A program made the translations under genes and the position numbers. From Sphingobium sp. BYY-5 (GTDB taxonomy: Bacteria > Pseudomonadota > Alphaproteobacteria > Sphingomonadales > Sphingomonadaceae): a stretch of 64,000 nt of DNA. The notes under the pieces were generated by a model. It worked only from the letters and a program-made list of their open reading frames with translations, did not search any database and was not told the DNA's origin. Of the stretch, positions 45,058 through 54,805 are shown in pieces. Position 1 is the stretch's first letter. Each line of letters starts with the position of its first letter. The stretch spans positions 186,001 through 250,000 of the forward strand of contig NZ_JALEBH010000002.1 of the NCBI RefSeq assembly GCF_022758885.1. Reading direction: 5' to 3'.

Positions 45058-46485
45058 ATGACATATCCTGATCTTTACCTGATGATCGACGGCCAGCGCC
45101 TGTCGGGTGGCGGACGACGCACGCATCGCGTCGTCAACCCCGCCACCGGCAGCGTGCTGGCCGAGCTGCCGCTGGCCGATACGGCGGACCTGGACGCCGC
45201 GCTCGCGGCGGCGGCACGCGGATTTCGTCGCTGGCGCGATTCCACCCCGCAGGAACGCGCAGCCGTGCTGCAGGGCGCGGCGCGGCTGATGGTCGAGCGG
45301 CAGGAGGAACTGGCCCGCATCGCTACGCTGGAACAGGGCAAGACCCTGGCCGAAGCGCGCATCGAAGTGATGATGAATGTCGGCCTGTTCAACTTCTATG
45401 CCGGCGAAGTCTTCCGCCTCTACGGCCGCACGCTTGTCCGCCCGACGGGGCATCGGTCCACCGTGACCAAAGAGCCGGTCGGCCCGGTCGCCGCCTTCGC
45501 CCCGTGGAATTTCCCGATTGGCAATCCGGGACGCAAGCTGGGTGCGCCCATCGCTGCGGGCTGTTCGGTGATATTGAAGGCGGCGGAGGAAACCCCGGCT
45601 TCCGCGCTGGCCGTGTTGCAATGCCTGCTGGACGCGGGACTGCCGGGTGATGTGGCGCAGGCCGTATTCGGTGTGCCGGACGAGGTGTCGCGTCACCTGC
45701 TCGGATCGCCCATCATTCGCAAGATGAGCTTCACCGGCTCCACCATAGTCGGCAAGCATCTCGCCAAGCTGGCGGCGGAGGATTGCAAACGCACGACCAT
45801 GGAACTGGGCGGCCATGGCCCGGTGCTGATCTTCGCCGACGCCGATCTCGACAAGGCGCTCGATACGGTGGTTGCGGGCAAATATCGCAATGCCGGGCAA
45901 GTCTGCGTATCGCCAACCCGTTTCATCGTTGAAACAGCAGCTTACGATCATTTCCTCAAGGGATTTATTGAGCGCGCGGAGCGGATCGCCATTGGCGATG
46001 GTCTTGATGTCGCCAGCGTCATGGGGCCGATGGCCAATGCTCGGCGGCTCGATGCGATGGACCGGCTGATCGGCGATGCGGTGGCAAAGGGCGCCAGGCT
46101 GGAAACCGGCGGCGCGCGGATCGGCAATGCAGGCTTCTTCTTTGCGCCCACCATTTTATCGAACGTCCCGTTGGACGCCACGATCATGAATGAGGAGCCA
46201 TTTGGCCCGGTCGCGCTCATCAATGCCTATTCCGATAAGGATGCGATGGTCGCCGAAGCCAATCGCCTGCCCTATGGCCTGGCTGCCTATGCCTGGACCG
46301 CCGATGCCGCGCGGCAGCGCCGGATTGCGCGCGAACTGGAAGCCGGCATGGTCGGCATCAACACGGCGATGATCGGCGGCGCGGACGCGCCCTTTGGCGG
46401 GGTCAAATGGTCGGGCCATGGCGCGGAGGACGGGCCGGAAGGCGTCGAAGCCTGCCTCGTCACCAAGGCCGTGCACGAAGGATAA
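45058..46485 (+). CDS. NAD(P)-dependent aldehyde dehydrogenase
   Basis: 475 aa, succinate-semialdehyde-dehydrogenase-like. Motifs: FAPWNFPIGNPGRKLGAPIAAG, FTGSTIVGKHLAKLA, catalytic Glu in MELGGHGPVL and catalytic Cys283 in NAGQVCVSPTRF. Directly upstream of ligW (3 bp gap), so it probably oxidises an aromatic aldehyde, for example a formyl group on a 5-formyl lignin fragment, to the carboxylate that LigW removes. The aldehyde substrate is inference from context. Confidence 0.92.
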   Translation: MTYPDLYLMIDGQRLSGGGRRTHRVVNPATGSVLAELPLADTADLDAALAAAARGFRRWRDSTPQERAAVLQGAARLMVERQEELARIATLEQGKTLAEARIEVMMNVGLFNFYAGEVFRLYGRTLVRPTGHRSTVTKEPVGPVAAFAPWNFPIGNPGRKLGAPIAAGCSVILKAAEETPASALAVLQCLLDAGLPGDVAQAVFGVPDEVSRHLLGSPIIRKMSFTGSTIVGKHLAKLAAEDCKRTTMELGGHGPVLIFADADLDKALDTVVAGKYRNAGQVCVSPTRFIVETAAYDHFLKGFIERAERIAIGDGLDVASVMGPMANARRLDAMDRLIGDAVAKGARLETGGARIGNAGFFFAPTILSNVPLDATIMNEEPFGPVALINAYSDKDAMVAEANRLPYGLAAYAWTADAARQRRIARELEAGMVGINTAMIGGADAPFGGVKWSGHGAEDGPEGVEACLVTKAVHEG

Positions 46486-46488
46486 CCG

Positions 46489-47544
46489 ATGACGCATATA
46501 TTGAAGACCGGCGGCGACCGTGGCTATCTGCGCATCGCGACCGAGGAAGCCTTTGCCACGCGCGAGCAGATCGACGCTTATCTGCGAATGCTGCGCGACG
46601 GCACGGCGGATAAGGGCATGGTGTCGCTCTGGGGCTTCTACGGCCAATCCCCGTCGGAACGGGCGACGCAGATTATCGACCGGTTGCTGGACCTGGGCGA
46701 TCAACGCCTGGCCGATATGGATGCGACGGGGATCGACGTGGCGATCCTGTCGCTTACCTCACCCGGCGTACAACCGCTGCTGGATGTCGGGGAAGCCAAG
46801 GCGATGGTCAGCCGCGCCAACGATCATCTGGCCGCTCGCTGCGCCGCTCATCCGACGCGCTTCGTCGGCATGACCTCGATCGCGCCACAGGACCCGGAAT
46901 GGTCCGCCGCGGAAATCCGGCGCGGCGCCCGCGATCTGAACTTCAGGGGCGTGATGGTGAACAGCCATACCCAGGGCGAATATCTGGACGATGCGAAGTT
47001 CGACCCGATCTTCCGGGCGCTCGCCGATACCGGCCAACCGCTCTATATCCACCCGTCGACACCACCGGACAGCATGATCGGGCCGATGCTGGAGGCGGGG
47101 CTGGATGGCGCCATCTTCGGCTTCGGGGTGGAAACGGGGATGCATCTGCTGCGGCTCATCACCATCGGCATTTTCGACCGTTATCCCGATTTGCAGATTG
47201 TGGTCGGCCATATGGGCGAAGCGCTGCCCTATTGGCTCTATCGCCTCGACTATATGCACCAGGCCGGCGTGCGGTCGCGGCGCTATGCCCGGATGAAGCC
47301 GCTCCAGAAGAGCATTCACGATTATATGCGATCGAATATCTGCGTCACCACCAGTGGCATGGCCTGGGAACCGGCGATCCGTTTCGCGCAACAGGTGCTG
47401 GGAGAGGATCGGGTGATGTACGCGATGGACTATCCTTATCAATATGTGCCGGACGAGGTGCGGACCCATGACCTGCTGGACATTTCGGACGAGGCGAAGC
47501 GCAAATTGATGCAGACCAATGCCCAGCGTGTGTTTCGGCTGTGA
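46489..47544 (+). CDS. ligW: 5-carboxyvanillate decarboxylase (LigW-type amidohydrolase)
   Basis: 351 aa. LigW removes the 5-carboxyl of 5-carboxyvanillate to give vanillate. The sequence follows LigW of Novosphingobium/Sphingobium through its length (LKTGG..GYLRIATEEAFATRE, DGTADKGMVSLWGFY, SPSERATQI, FGFGVETGMHLLRLITIGIFD). Metal ligands known for LigW fall at the same numbers: Glu19, His188, Asp314, with His241 also conserved (numbering recalled). So the enzyme should be active as a metal-dependent decarboxylase. Between the aldehyde dehydrogenase and an MFS gene, whose GTG overlaps its stop. Confidence 0.93.
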   Translation: MTHILKTGGDRGYLRIATEEAFATREQIDAYLRMLRDGTADKGMVSLWGFYGQSPSERATQIIDRLLDLGDQRLADMDATGIDVAILSLTSPGVQPLLDVGEAKAMVSRANDHLAARCAAHPTRFVGMTSIAPQDPEWSAAEIRRGARDLNFRGVMVNSHTQGEYLDDAKFDPIFRALADTGQPLYIHPSTPPDSMIGPMLEAGLDGAIFGFGVETGMHLLRLITIGIFDRYPDLQIVVGHMGEALPYWLYRLDYMHQAGVRSRRYARMKPLQKSIHDYMRSNICVTTSGMAWEPAIRFAQQVLGEDRVMYAMDYPYQYVPDEVRTHDLLDISDEAKRKLMQTNAQRVFRL

Positions 47545-49145
47545 GCAATTCCGCCCCCTCGCGCGCCACCGCTTATTATGCGCTGGCGCTGATCGCCGGG
47601 ACCAATCTGGTCAGCCTGCTCGACCGCAACATCCTCGCGATCCTGGCGCCGGCGATCAAGGCGGACCTGAAGATCGGCGATGCGGAGATGGGGCTGCTCT
47701 ACGGCACTGTATTCGCGCTGTTCTACGCGCTCTTTTCGTTACCGCTGGGACGGTTGGCGGATGGATGGATACGCACCAGGCTGCTCGCCATCACAATCAC
47801 TTTCTGGTCGCTCGCCACCGGCTTCGCGGCGTTCGCGACCGGCTTCTTCACGTTGATGCTCTCACGCCTGTGCGTGGGCATTGGCGAGGCGGCTTCCCAG
47901 CCCGCCGGAACCAGCCTGGCCTATGATTATTTCCCGCGCGAGAAACGTGGCATGGTCATGGCGGTCATGGCTGCCGCGATCGCCATCGGCCTTGGTGGGT
48001 CGCTCATCATCGGCGGGGTGGCTGCGCAATGGTGGGACGCACGCTATGTGAGCGGCAACGCGCCGCTGGGCCTAAAGGGCTGGCAATTCGCCTTTGCCGT
48101 CGCGGCCCTACCCGGCTTCCTCATCGCCTTCCTCATGTCTCGCCTGCGGGAGCCACAGCGCGGCGCGATCGATGGGATCGTGACGCCGCCCGATCCACAT
48201 CCTTTCCGCGCGAGCCTGGCCGTGCTGGGCGCGGTGACACCGGGCATCCATTGGCTGAGCCTGGCGCAGGCCCGCGCCAGCGGACGCGACTGGGCGCGCA
48301 ATATCGGCTTGCTGGCGCTGATCGTCCTCGCGGTCCTGCTGGCGATCCACTGGGCGGAGGTTTTTTCCCCTCGCCCGCCGCTCATGCTGGGCGGCCTCGC
48401 GGTCAGCCCGCATGTCGTGCAATGGAGCGTTATCGGCTTCGGCGCCTTCGTCGTCGCCAACCTGCTGCAAAATCTGAAGCAGCGTGATGCCGTCGCCTTT
48501 GCAGTCATCACCCGCAATCCTTCGCTGCTGCTCTGCATCGCGGCGGGGGCATTGCAGAGCGTCATCAACTATGGCGTCATGGGCTTCACCCCATCCTTTC
48601 TCATGAAGAATTATGGCCTCTCACCTGCCGATACGGGAATGCAGTTCGGGTTGCTTTCGGCCGCGCTGGGCGTGGTCGGGCCGCTGATCGCCGGGCCGCT
48701 GTCCGACCGGATCGGGGCGCATCGGCTGTCGCGCCGTGTTTGGGTGGCGCTCTTTGCCATGGGTCTGTCGCCACTGCTGGCGCTATGGGTCTATCGCGCG
48801 TCCGATCCGGGCGCCTTCTACCTGCGCTTCACGCTTTACAGCCTGGTGCTGACCATGTGGATGCCGCCGCTCTATGCCGTGCTGTTCGAACAGGTGTTGC
48901 CACGAATGCGGGGGCTGACGGTCAGCCTCTATATCGTCGTGTCGACCATCTTTGGTCTCGGCATCGGTCCCTATGCGGTGGGGATGATAAGCGACGCGCG
49001 CGGCGGCGATCTGGCTACGGCAATCCTGTCGATCAACTGGGTTGCGCCGCCACTGGTGCTGTTGCTGCTGATCCTGCTGGTCCGGGTCGAGCGTGACCAT
49101 GCCGGCCTGCTCCCCCGCGCACGGGCGGCGGGGGAGAAAGTCTGA
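47541..49145 (+). CDS. MFS transporter
   Basis: 534 aa with GTG start overlapping the ligW stop (GTGA). Spinster-like MFS: TNLVSLLDRNILAILAPAIKADLKIGDAEMGLLYGTVFALFYALFSLPLGRLADGWIRTR at helices 1-2 and the long central region. The insert about residues 220-310, with two extra hydrophobic segments, makes it larger than the usual 420-450 aa. Converges on the dioxygenase gene (3 bp apart). Probably moves an aromatic acid of the same pathway; uptake versus export is not decidable. Confidence 0.88.
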   Translation: MSNSAPSRATAYYALALIAGTNLVSLLDRNILAILAPAIKADLKIGDAEMGLLYGTVFALFYALFSLPLGRLADGWIRTRLLAITITFWSLATGFAAFATGFFTLMLSRLCVGIGEAASQPAGTSLAYDYFPREKRGMVMAVMAAAIAIGLGGSLIIGGVAAQWWDARYVSGNAPLGLKGWQFAFAVAALPGFLIAFLMSRLREPQRGAIDGIVTPPDPHPFRASLAVLGAVTPGIHWLSLAQARASGRDWARNIGLLALIVLAVLLAIHWAEVFSPRPPLMLGGLAVSPHVVQWSVIGFGAFVVANLLQNLKQRDAVAFAVITRNPSLLLCIAAGALQSVINYGVMGFTPSFLMKNYGLSPADTGMQFGLLSAALGVVGPLIAGPLSDRIGAHRLSRRVWVALFAMGLSPLLALWVYRASDPGAFYLRFTLYSLVLTMWMPPLYAVLFEQVLPRMRGLTVSLYIVVSTIFGLGIGPYAVGMISDARGGDLATAILSINWVAPPLVLLLLILLVRVERDHAGLLPRARAAGEKV

Positions 49146-49148
49146 AGA

Positions 49149-50618
49149 TCAGGCCGCCAGTCCGATCTGCGCCGCCGTCGCCCAATTGCCGTGCAGCCCG
49201 AAGCGCAGGCGGATGGGCACGCGGATTTCGGCGATCGGTCCTTTGGCGATCTCCAGCGCGTTGAACAACAGCAGATCACTGCGATGCTCCTCCAGCCGAT
49301 TGCAGATCTGGACGATCCAGCCGTCTCCTTCGGCAGCATCCGGGCTGCGCGGGATGAAACAGGGTTCCTGTAGCGACGACAGCGGCCCGCACCACCATTT
49401 CTGTTCCTCGCCGGTCTGGTGATCGATCAGGCCCAGCGTATTCATCAACATGCCCGCCGGACTGCCGCCCTTGAGTTCGACCGGCTTGGTCGGGTCGATC
49501 ACCAGCATCCAGCCATAGCGATAAGGCAGGCCGGTATACCGATCGTCGATGCGCGGAAATTCGCCCATCATATTGGTCAGGCGCTGCACGTCCGTAAACG
49601 CCTCGCCATTGGACGCCATGTCCACCGTCCAGCGGGTGAGGAAGCTCGCCGCCTCCAGTGGATTGAATGGCTTCCCGTGAATGTCGGGGAAGAAGGGGAA
49701 CATATTATTCTTCGCCTCGGGCGTATCGAAGTGGATCTTCGTGCCTTCCTGAAAGGCGTTCATGACATGGCTGGCGAAGCAATTGTCGCGCTTGAACCAA
49801 CGGACGTCCGCGCCGGTCGCGTCGGCCCGGCGCGGCAGCACGCCCAGATAGACGGGCAATGTCGTATCGAACCCGAAATGCGGCAGTCCCTGTTCCAACC
49901 TCTCCCAGTTGGACGTGCTCGGCACGACATGGAATAGCGCATAGTCGGGCGTGATCGCGAAATCATGCATCATGGCATAATAGGGCAGTTCGAACCACAG
50001 CTCCCGCGTCAGCGTTCCGTCGGGCGCGACCTCATAATAGGTCATGTCTCGCGTCAGCACCCCCTTGGCCGCATAGCCGAAGGCGATCATGTCGCCTGTC
50101 GCCGGGTCGATCTTGGGGTGAGCGGTGAAGGTTTGCCCGGTCATCTTCCCTTCGAATCGCGTATAGCCGTCCGTCTCCAGCGTCGCCGGGTCCATGACCA
50201 GGGCCGGACTGTCCTCCTTCAACGCATAGAGCCGGCCGCCATGGATGAACGCCGTCGTGTTGGCCGTGCCGCGTATCTTGCCCTTGACGGACTCCTCGTC
50301 TGTCAGGGGGTTGCGATAGGCGCCGAACAACGCCCGGCCCGCTTCCTGCTCCAGCTTCCATTTGTCGGTCTTTGCCCAGCGCTGGCGCAGGTCGACCTTT
50401 CCATCCTTGATACGGAACATGGAGATCATGCCGTCGCCATTGAAAGCGATGTCGTCCCCCAACAGCGGTGGAAATTGCGGGTCGGGCTGTACCCGGTAGA
50501 AGGCGCCATCCAGTTCGGACGGCACCGCCCCCTTCACGTCCAGGTCGATAATGTCGGCCTCGATCCGCGAGGGCGTGTTGAAGCCGGTGAAGGCAGGCGT
50601 ATCCGGGAAATGCGCCAC
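49149..50618 (-). CDS. lignostilbene alpha,beta-dioxygenase (carotenoid-cleavage family)
   Basis: 489 aa. Splits the central double bond of a hydroxystilbene to two benzaldehydes. Close to LsdA of Sphingomonas paucimobilis along its length: AHFPDTPAFTGFNTPSRIE at the start, FYRVQPDPQFPPLLGDD, RGTANTTAFIHGGRLYALKEDSPAL. Four Fe-binding His in FTAHPKID, MMHDFAIT, FASHVMNAF and LHGNWA. The Tyr and Lys used by LsdA for the 4-hydroxyl are present (LFGAYRNPLTD and YALKEDS). GTG 50618 is chosen: gagaggatcacgtc precedes it and it gives the LsdA N-terminus. MarR-type site 3 lies 33 bp upstream. Confidence 0.93.
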   Translation of the reverse strand: MAHFPDTPAFTGFNTPSRIEADIIDLDVKGAVPSELDGAFYRVQPDPQFPPLLGDDIAFNGDGMISMFRIKDGKVDLRQRWAKTDKWKLEQEAGRALFGAYRNPLTDEESVKGKIRGTANTTAFIHGGRLYALKEDSPALVMDPATLETDGYTRFEGKMTGQTFTAHPKIDPATGDMIAFGYAAKGVLTRDMTYYEVAPDGTLTRELWFELPYYAMMHDFAITPDYALFHVVPSTSNWERLEQGLPHFGFDTTLPVYLGVLPRRADATGADVRWFKRDNCFASHVMNAFQEGTKIHFDTPEAKNNMFPFFPDIHGKPFNPLEAASFLTRWTVDMASNGEAFTDVQRLTNMMGEFPRIDDRYTGLPYRYGWMLVIDPTKPVELKGGSPAGMLMNTLGLIDHQTGEEQKWWCGPLSSLQEPCFIPRSPDAAEGDGWIVQICNRLEEHRSDLLLFNALEIAKGPIAEIRVPIRLRFGLHGNWATAAQIGLAA

Positions 50619-50650
50619 GACGTGATCCTCTCCTGTTCTTGATGGCGATA

Positions 50651-50670
50651 TTGTATGTATCACTCACATT
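50651..50670. promoter_or_regulatory. MarR-type operator 3
   Basis: TTGTATGTATCACTCACATT, in the spacer between the dioxygenase (33 bp) and the divergent marR gene (51 bp). Position suggests control of the dioxygenase and autoregulation of the regulator. Confidence 0.75.
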
Positions 50671-50721
50671 TTTTCAAGTCGCAGGATTGACGCATGACTA
50701 TTTAGTCCGCACACTGTTACT

Positions 50722-51186
50722 ATGAATACCATGGACGATATGGAGCCGCTTGGCCTCTTCCCCGATCCTCGTCTCAGCGGCATCGACGGTCTGGTCGGGT
50801 TCCACATCCGGCTGGCGAGCGCGGCGGTCTACCAGCATTTCACCGAAACGTTCAGCGACCTTGGCCTGACACAGAAGCAGGTGGCTGTGCTCTGGCTGAT
50901 CGAGGACCAGCCTGGCATCGCCCAGGCCGATATCGGCCGCCGATTGAAGATGGACCGCGCCAGCGTTATGGCGATCGTCAACCGGATGCAGGACCGGGGC
51001 TTCCTGAAACGCGGCGCTTCCGTCCAGGATCGCCGCCGCCAGACGCTCAGTCTGACCGAGTCGGGTCATGCCTCGCTCGAACAGGCGCGCACCTGTATCG
51101 CGGATCATGAGAAATGGCTGAAGGCGCGCTTCACCCCTGCCGAGACCGCGATGCTGGTCGAACTGCTGCGCCGCGTCTACGTTTGA
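50722..51186 (+). CDS. MarR-family regulator of the lignin-dimer block
   Basis: 154 aa, normal MarR length. Winged helix in the middle: GLTQKQVAVLWLIEDQPGIAQADIGRRLKMDRASVMAIVNRMQDRGFLKRGASVQDRRRQTLSLTESG, including the DRR wing. Dimer helices at both ends. It is the only regulator between 41.8 and 60.2 kb and is surrounded by four copies of a shared palindromic motif. MarR proteins of sphingomonads (FerC, DdvR type) sense aromatic acids or their CoA esters, so an aromatic effector is likely. Confidence 0.92.
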   Translation: MNTMDDMEPLGLFPDPRLSGIDGLVGFHIRLASAAVYQHFTETFSDLGLTQKQVAVLWLIEDQPGIAQADIGRRLKMDRASVMAIVNRMQDRGFLKRGASVQDRRRQTLSLTESGHASLEQARTCIADHEKWLKARFTPAETAMLVELLRRVYV

Positions 51187-51375
51187 TCTTTCCTGCCATT
51201 GCCATCCCTGGTGAAAATCAGGGAAATAATGACGGATATTTCAGACAGACGACTTCATCCTGTTATTCCTGATACCACCAATAGAAATACCGATAGTATT
51301 TGCCCTCTCCCAATATCGGTAAATATTTTCATTATGGTCGTTGCTGAGCGGTTCAGGCTCTTGCAACGATGAAAA

Positions 51376-51395
51376 TTGTATGTCTTACTAACAAT
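51376..51395. promoter_or_regulatory. MarR-type operator 4
   Basis: TTGTATGTCTTACTAACAAT, 75 bp before the TonB receptor start, in the 284-bp spacer after marR. The best palindrome of the four (TTGTATGT / ACTAACAA). Confidence 0.75.
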
Positions 51396-51470
51396 ATTAC
51401 GGAAGGCGTTTACGGCGGATCACGTCTGGTCAGGACGGATCTGAAGCCGGTCTAGGAGAGGGGATTTCCC

Positions 51471-53978
51471 ATGCAACACGATCTTCGTGCGATGATGGCG
51501 CGCGCCCTGTTGGCGTCCGCTTCGATAGTAGCGATCACCACCCCGGCAAGTGCGCTCGCGCAGGCCCAGCCAGCGGATACCGCGCCGCAGGCAGCCGATC
51601 AGGAAGCGCTGCCCGCCAACGCTGTGGCCGACATCGTCGTCACCGCCCAGTTCCGCGCCCAGCGGCTGCAGGACACGCCGATTTCCATCACCGCCGTCGG
51701 TGCGGCCGAACTGGAAGCCAAGAGCCAGACCAATCTGGCGCAAATGGCCGACGCCGCGCCCAACGTCTCATTAAAGCCGCAAGGCGCATCCTTCGGTCCG
51801 TCCATCACCGCCTCCATCCGTGGCGTCGGTCAGAACGATTTCAACCCCGCCTATGAGCCGGGCGTAGGCATCTACATCGATGACGTCTATTATCCGCAGC
51901 TTACGGGCGCCGTGTTCGAACTGCTCGACCTCGACCGCGTGGAAATATTGCGCGGGCCGCAGGGTACGCTTGCCGGCCGCAATGCAGAGGGCGGCGCGAT
52001 CAAGCTCTATTCCAAACGTCCCTCCGGGGACGGCGGCGGCTTTGTCGAGGTGAATTACGGTATCCGCAACCGCATCGGCATCCGCGCCGCCGCCGATTTC
52101 GGCATCACCGATACACTGGCGGTCCGCATATCCGGCGTCGCCAAGCAGCAGGACGGCTTCGTCGACCGGGTCGACTATGGCTGCGCCAATCCGGGAAGCG
52201 GCATTCCCTCGACCCAGCCGCCCGGTGATTGCGTCATCAGCAAGCTGGGCGGCGTCGGCTATCAGGCGATCCGTGGCATCCTCTTCTGGGAACCCAGCGA
52301 CAAGCTCGATGTCACCGTCATCGGCGACTATACGCGCGATGAACATACCATCGCGGGGGAAGTGCTGCTCGCCACCAGCCCGGTCAATTCGCCCAATACC
52401 AATCCGGCGCCCGGCATTCCCTATGACAACCGCTTCATCTGCGGCCGCTATTGCAACTATATCGGGACTGGGCAGCCGGCAGGCACCTGGACCCCGCCCA
52501 TCCCGGTCGACCCTTATGGCGCCGCCGGTACGCCGCTCGCCGCAACGCAGGGAACCGATCGCAGCCTCTACAAGGGTTGGGGCGTTTCGGGACAGATCAA
52601 CTACAGCCTGTCCGACGCCTTCAAGCTGACGTCGATCACCGGCTATCGCAGCTTCAATACCCAGTTCGATTCCGACGACGACATCTCACCCGCCAATATC
52701 GGTTTCGGCCGCAACTATCTGGAAAACTGGAGCTTCAGTGAAGAAGTTCGGTTGAACGCGGAGTTGGGGGATAATCTGAACGGCACGGTCGGCGGTTATT
52801 ATTTCAAGCAGAAATCGACCTATGACTCGTTGCAGGACATTCGCTACGTCCCGGTCTATCCGCTCCAGTTCCGCCAGCCCGACCCGACCAAGGCCGAAGC
52901 CAAGGCCGCGTTCGCCCATCTGTCCTGGAAGCCGATCGACCGGCTGACCCTAAGCGGCGGCGTACGCTATACCAGCGAGACCAAGGATCAGACCTATTAT
53001 CGCCTGAACTTTGATGGCACGGTCAATCACTTCCTCGATCCGGTGGGCGCCGCTTATGGTATCGGCTATTCGGGTGCGGACACGCTGGACTATAATGGCA
53101 ACGGCAACACGTCCGAGATCGTCACGGCGCTTTCAGGCCTCACCGCCCATTACAGCGCCAAGCGCTGGGATTATCGCGTCGCGGCCGACTACCGCCTGAC
53201 CGACAGCCTGATGGTCTACGGCTCGGTATCGACCGGCTTCAAGGGTGGTGGCTCCAACCCGCGTCCCTTCACCACGCAGCAGGTCATCGCCTTCCGCCCG
53301 GAAAAGCTGACTGCCTATGAAGTCGGCTTCAAGAGCGACTTCTTCAACCGCCGCGTCCGCCTCAATGCCGCGGCTTTCATCAACGACTATGTCGATATCC
53401 AGATCCCGGTGCTGACCTGCCCCACCGCGCCCTGCGCCGCGCGGCTCAATGCGGGCGATGCACGGGTCAAGGGGTTCGAAGCGGAACTGTCCGCCTATCC
53501 GATCGACGGCCTCGCGATCGATGCCTCGATCAGCTATCTCGACTTCAAATATAAGGCGAGCAGCCTCAGCCCGGCGGCCTCCTACCCGACCAATCCGGGC
53601 GGCGTGTCGGCCGATGATCCGCCCGTGTCGCCGCCCTGGAAGTTCAGCCTGGGCGCGCAGTACAAGATCGACCTCGACAAGGCCGGCAGCCTGACGCCCC
53701 GCTTCGACGTCACCTATGAGGACAAGAAGTTCGGCGGCGCATCGGTCATCGGCGGCACCCGCGTACTGAACTTCGTACCGGCCTACACGCTCGCCAATGC
53801 GCGGCTGACCTGGGCCAATGCGGATCAGGACCTCGACGTCTCGCTCGAAGTCACCAACCTGTTCGACAAATATTATTTCCTCTCCGTCTTCGACCTGCGC
53901 GGCGCGGGTGCGGGCGTCCGCAAGGGCCGCCCCGGCAATCCGCGCGAATGGGCGGTGACGGTGAAGAAGAAATTCTGA
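51471..53978 (+). CDS. TonB-dependent receptor of the lignin-dimer block
   Basis: 835 aa outer-membrane transporter. Signal peptide ends near ALAQAQPA; plug begins ADIVVTAQFRAQRLQDTPISITAVGAAELEAKSQTNLAQM with the TonB-box region; plug motif RVEILRGPQGTLAGRNAEGGAIKLYSKRPS; barrel ends REWAVTVKKKF with terminal Phe. Belongs to the group common for aromatic or sterol-like ligands rather than the sugar group at 29 kb. ATG 51471 follows aggagaggggatttccc. First gene of the block 51.5-60.2 kb and under MarR-type site 4, so likely importing the dimer itself. Confidence 0.94.
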   Translation: MQHDLRAMMARALLASASIVAITTPASALAQAQPADTAPQAADQEALPANAVADIVVTAQFRAQRLQDTPISITAVGAAELEAKSQTNLAQMADAAPNVSLKPQGASFGPSITASIRGVGQNDFNPAYEPGVGIYIDDVYYPQLTGAVFELLDLDRVEILRGPQGTLAGRNAEGGAIKLYSKRPSGDGGGFVEVNYGIRNRIGIRAAADFGITDTLAVRISGVAKQQDGFVDRVDYGCANPGSGIPSTQPPGDCVISKLGGVGYQAIRGILFWEPSDKLDVTVIGDYTRDEHTIAGEVLLATSPVNSPNTNPAPGIPYDNRFICGRYCNYIGTGQPAGTWTPPIPVDPYGAAGTPLAATQGTDRSLYKGWGVSGQINYSLSDAFKLTSITGYRSFNTQFDSDDDISPANIGFGRNYLENWSFSEEVRLNAELGDNLNGTVGGYYFKQKSTYDSLQDIRYVPVYPLQFRQPDPTKAEAKAAFAHLSWKPIDRLTLSGGVRYTSETKDQTYYRLNFDGTVNHFLDPVGAAYGIGYSGADTLDYNGNGNTSEIVTALSGLTAHYSAKRWDYRVAADYRLTDSLMVYGSVSTGFKGGGSNPRPFTTQQVIAFRPEKLTAYEVGFKSDFFNRRVRLNAAAFINDYVDIQIPVLTCPTAPCAARLNAGDARVKGFEAELSAYPIDGLAIDASISYLDFKYKASSLSPAASYPTNPGGVSADDPPVSPPWKFSLGAQYKIDLDKAGSLTPRFDVTYEDKKFGGASVIGGTRVLNFVPAYTLANARLTWANADQDLDVSLEVTNLFDKYYFLSVFDLRGAGAGVRKGRPGNPREWAVTVKKKF

Positions 53979-54037
53979 TGCCTTGCCCGGCCGGGTGGCG
54001 CACCGCCTGGCCGGGTCTTCATGGAGACTTTCGCGGC

Positions 54038-54805
54038 ATGACCGACGTCACACTCTATCATTGGGAACCCAACGCCAATTCGGGCAAGCCGATGCTGGCG
54101 CTGTTTGAAAAGGGTGTCGCGTTCGACAGCCATTATCTCGACCTGCTGAATTTCGACCAGCACAGGCCCGACTATCTGGCGGTCAATCCGCTCGGCACCA
54201 TTCCCGCCATGACCCATGGCGACAAGGTGCTGACCGAATCCACCGCGATCATGGAATATGTGGACGAAGCGTTCGATGGCCCGCGCCTGATGCCCGCTGA
54301 TCCGGTCGATCAATGGCGTGTGCGCTGGTGGATGAAGTTCCTCGACCAATGGCTGGCCCCCAGCTTCTCCATGATCGGCTGGAGCGTTTTCGTCGGCCCC
54401 TCCGTCCGGCAGAAAGACCCTGCCGAACTGGAAGCCGCGATCGATCGCATTCCCATGCCCGAACGCCGAACTGCCTGGCGCAAGGCGATCTATGGCGCTT
54501 TCTCGGCGGAGGAAATGACGGAATCGCAGAGGCGGGTCGCACTCGGCATCGGTTATCTGGAGGAAGCGTTGGGAAAGCGCGCCTGGCTGGCGTCGGACAG
54601 TTATAGCCTGGCCGATATCAACGGCTTCAACCTTGCCTACGCCATGCCGCTGTCCCAGCCGCAACTCTGCAATGACAGCCTGACCCCCAATATCATGCGC
54701 TGGCTGCGCGCCATCTATGCACGGCCCGCGACCCGCGCCTGCTGGGCGCTGGGCCGTACCGACCTTGCCCGCCGCATCACCCTGCTCGAAAGCGAACCCG
54801 CATGA
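54038..54805 (+). CDS. LigF-like glutathione S-transferase (beta-etherase family)
   Basis: 255 aa. Strong pattern likeness to LigF of Sphingobium: LYHWEPNANSGKPMLALFEKGVAF at the thioredoxin-fold start (the ANS segment holds the LigF Ser/Asn pair), FDQHRPDYLAVNPLGTIPAMTHGDKVLTESTAIMEYVDEAF, PADPVDQWRVRWWMKFLDQWLAPSFSMIGW and PMPERRTAWRKAIYG. LigF-type enzymes cleave beta-aryl ethers with glutathione. It overlaps the next GST gene by ATGA, suggesting a heterodimer. ATG 54038 lies 60 bp after the receptor stop with ggag 11 bases ahead. Confidence 0.88.
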   Translation: MTDVTLYHWEPNANSGKPMLALFEKGVAFDSHYLDLLNFDQHRPDYLAVNPLGTIPAMTHGDKVLTESTAIMEYVDEAFDGPRLMPADPVDQWRVRWWMKFLDQWLAPSFSMIGWSVFVGPSVRQKDPAELEAAIDRIPMPERRTAWRKAIYGAFSAEEMTESQRRVALGIGYLEEALGKRAWLASDSYSLADINGFNLAYAMPLSQPQLCNDSLTPNIMRWLRAIYARPATRACWALGRTDLARRITLLESEPA

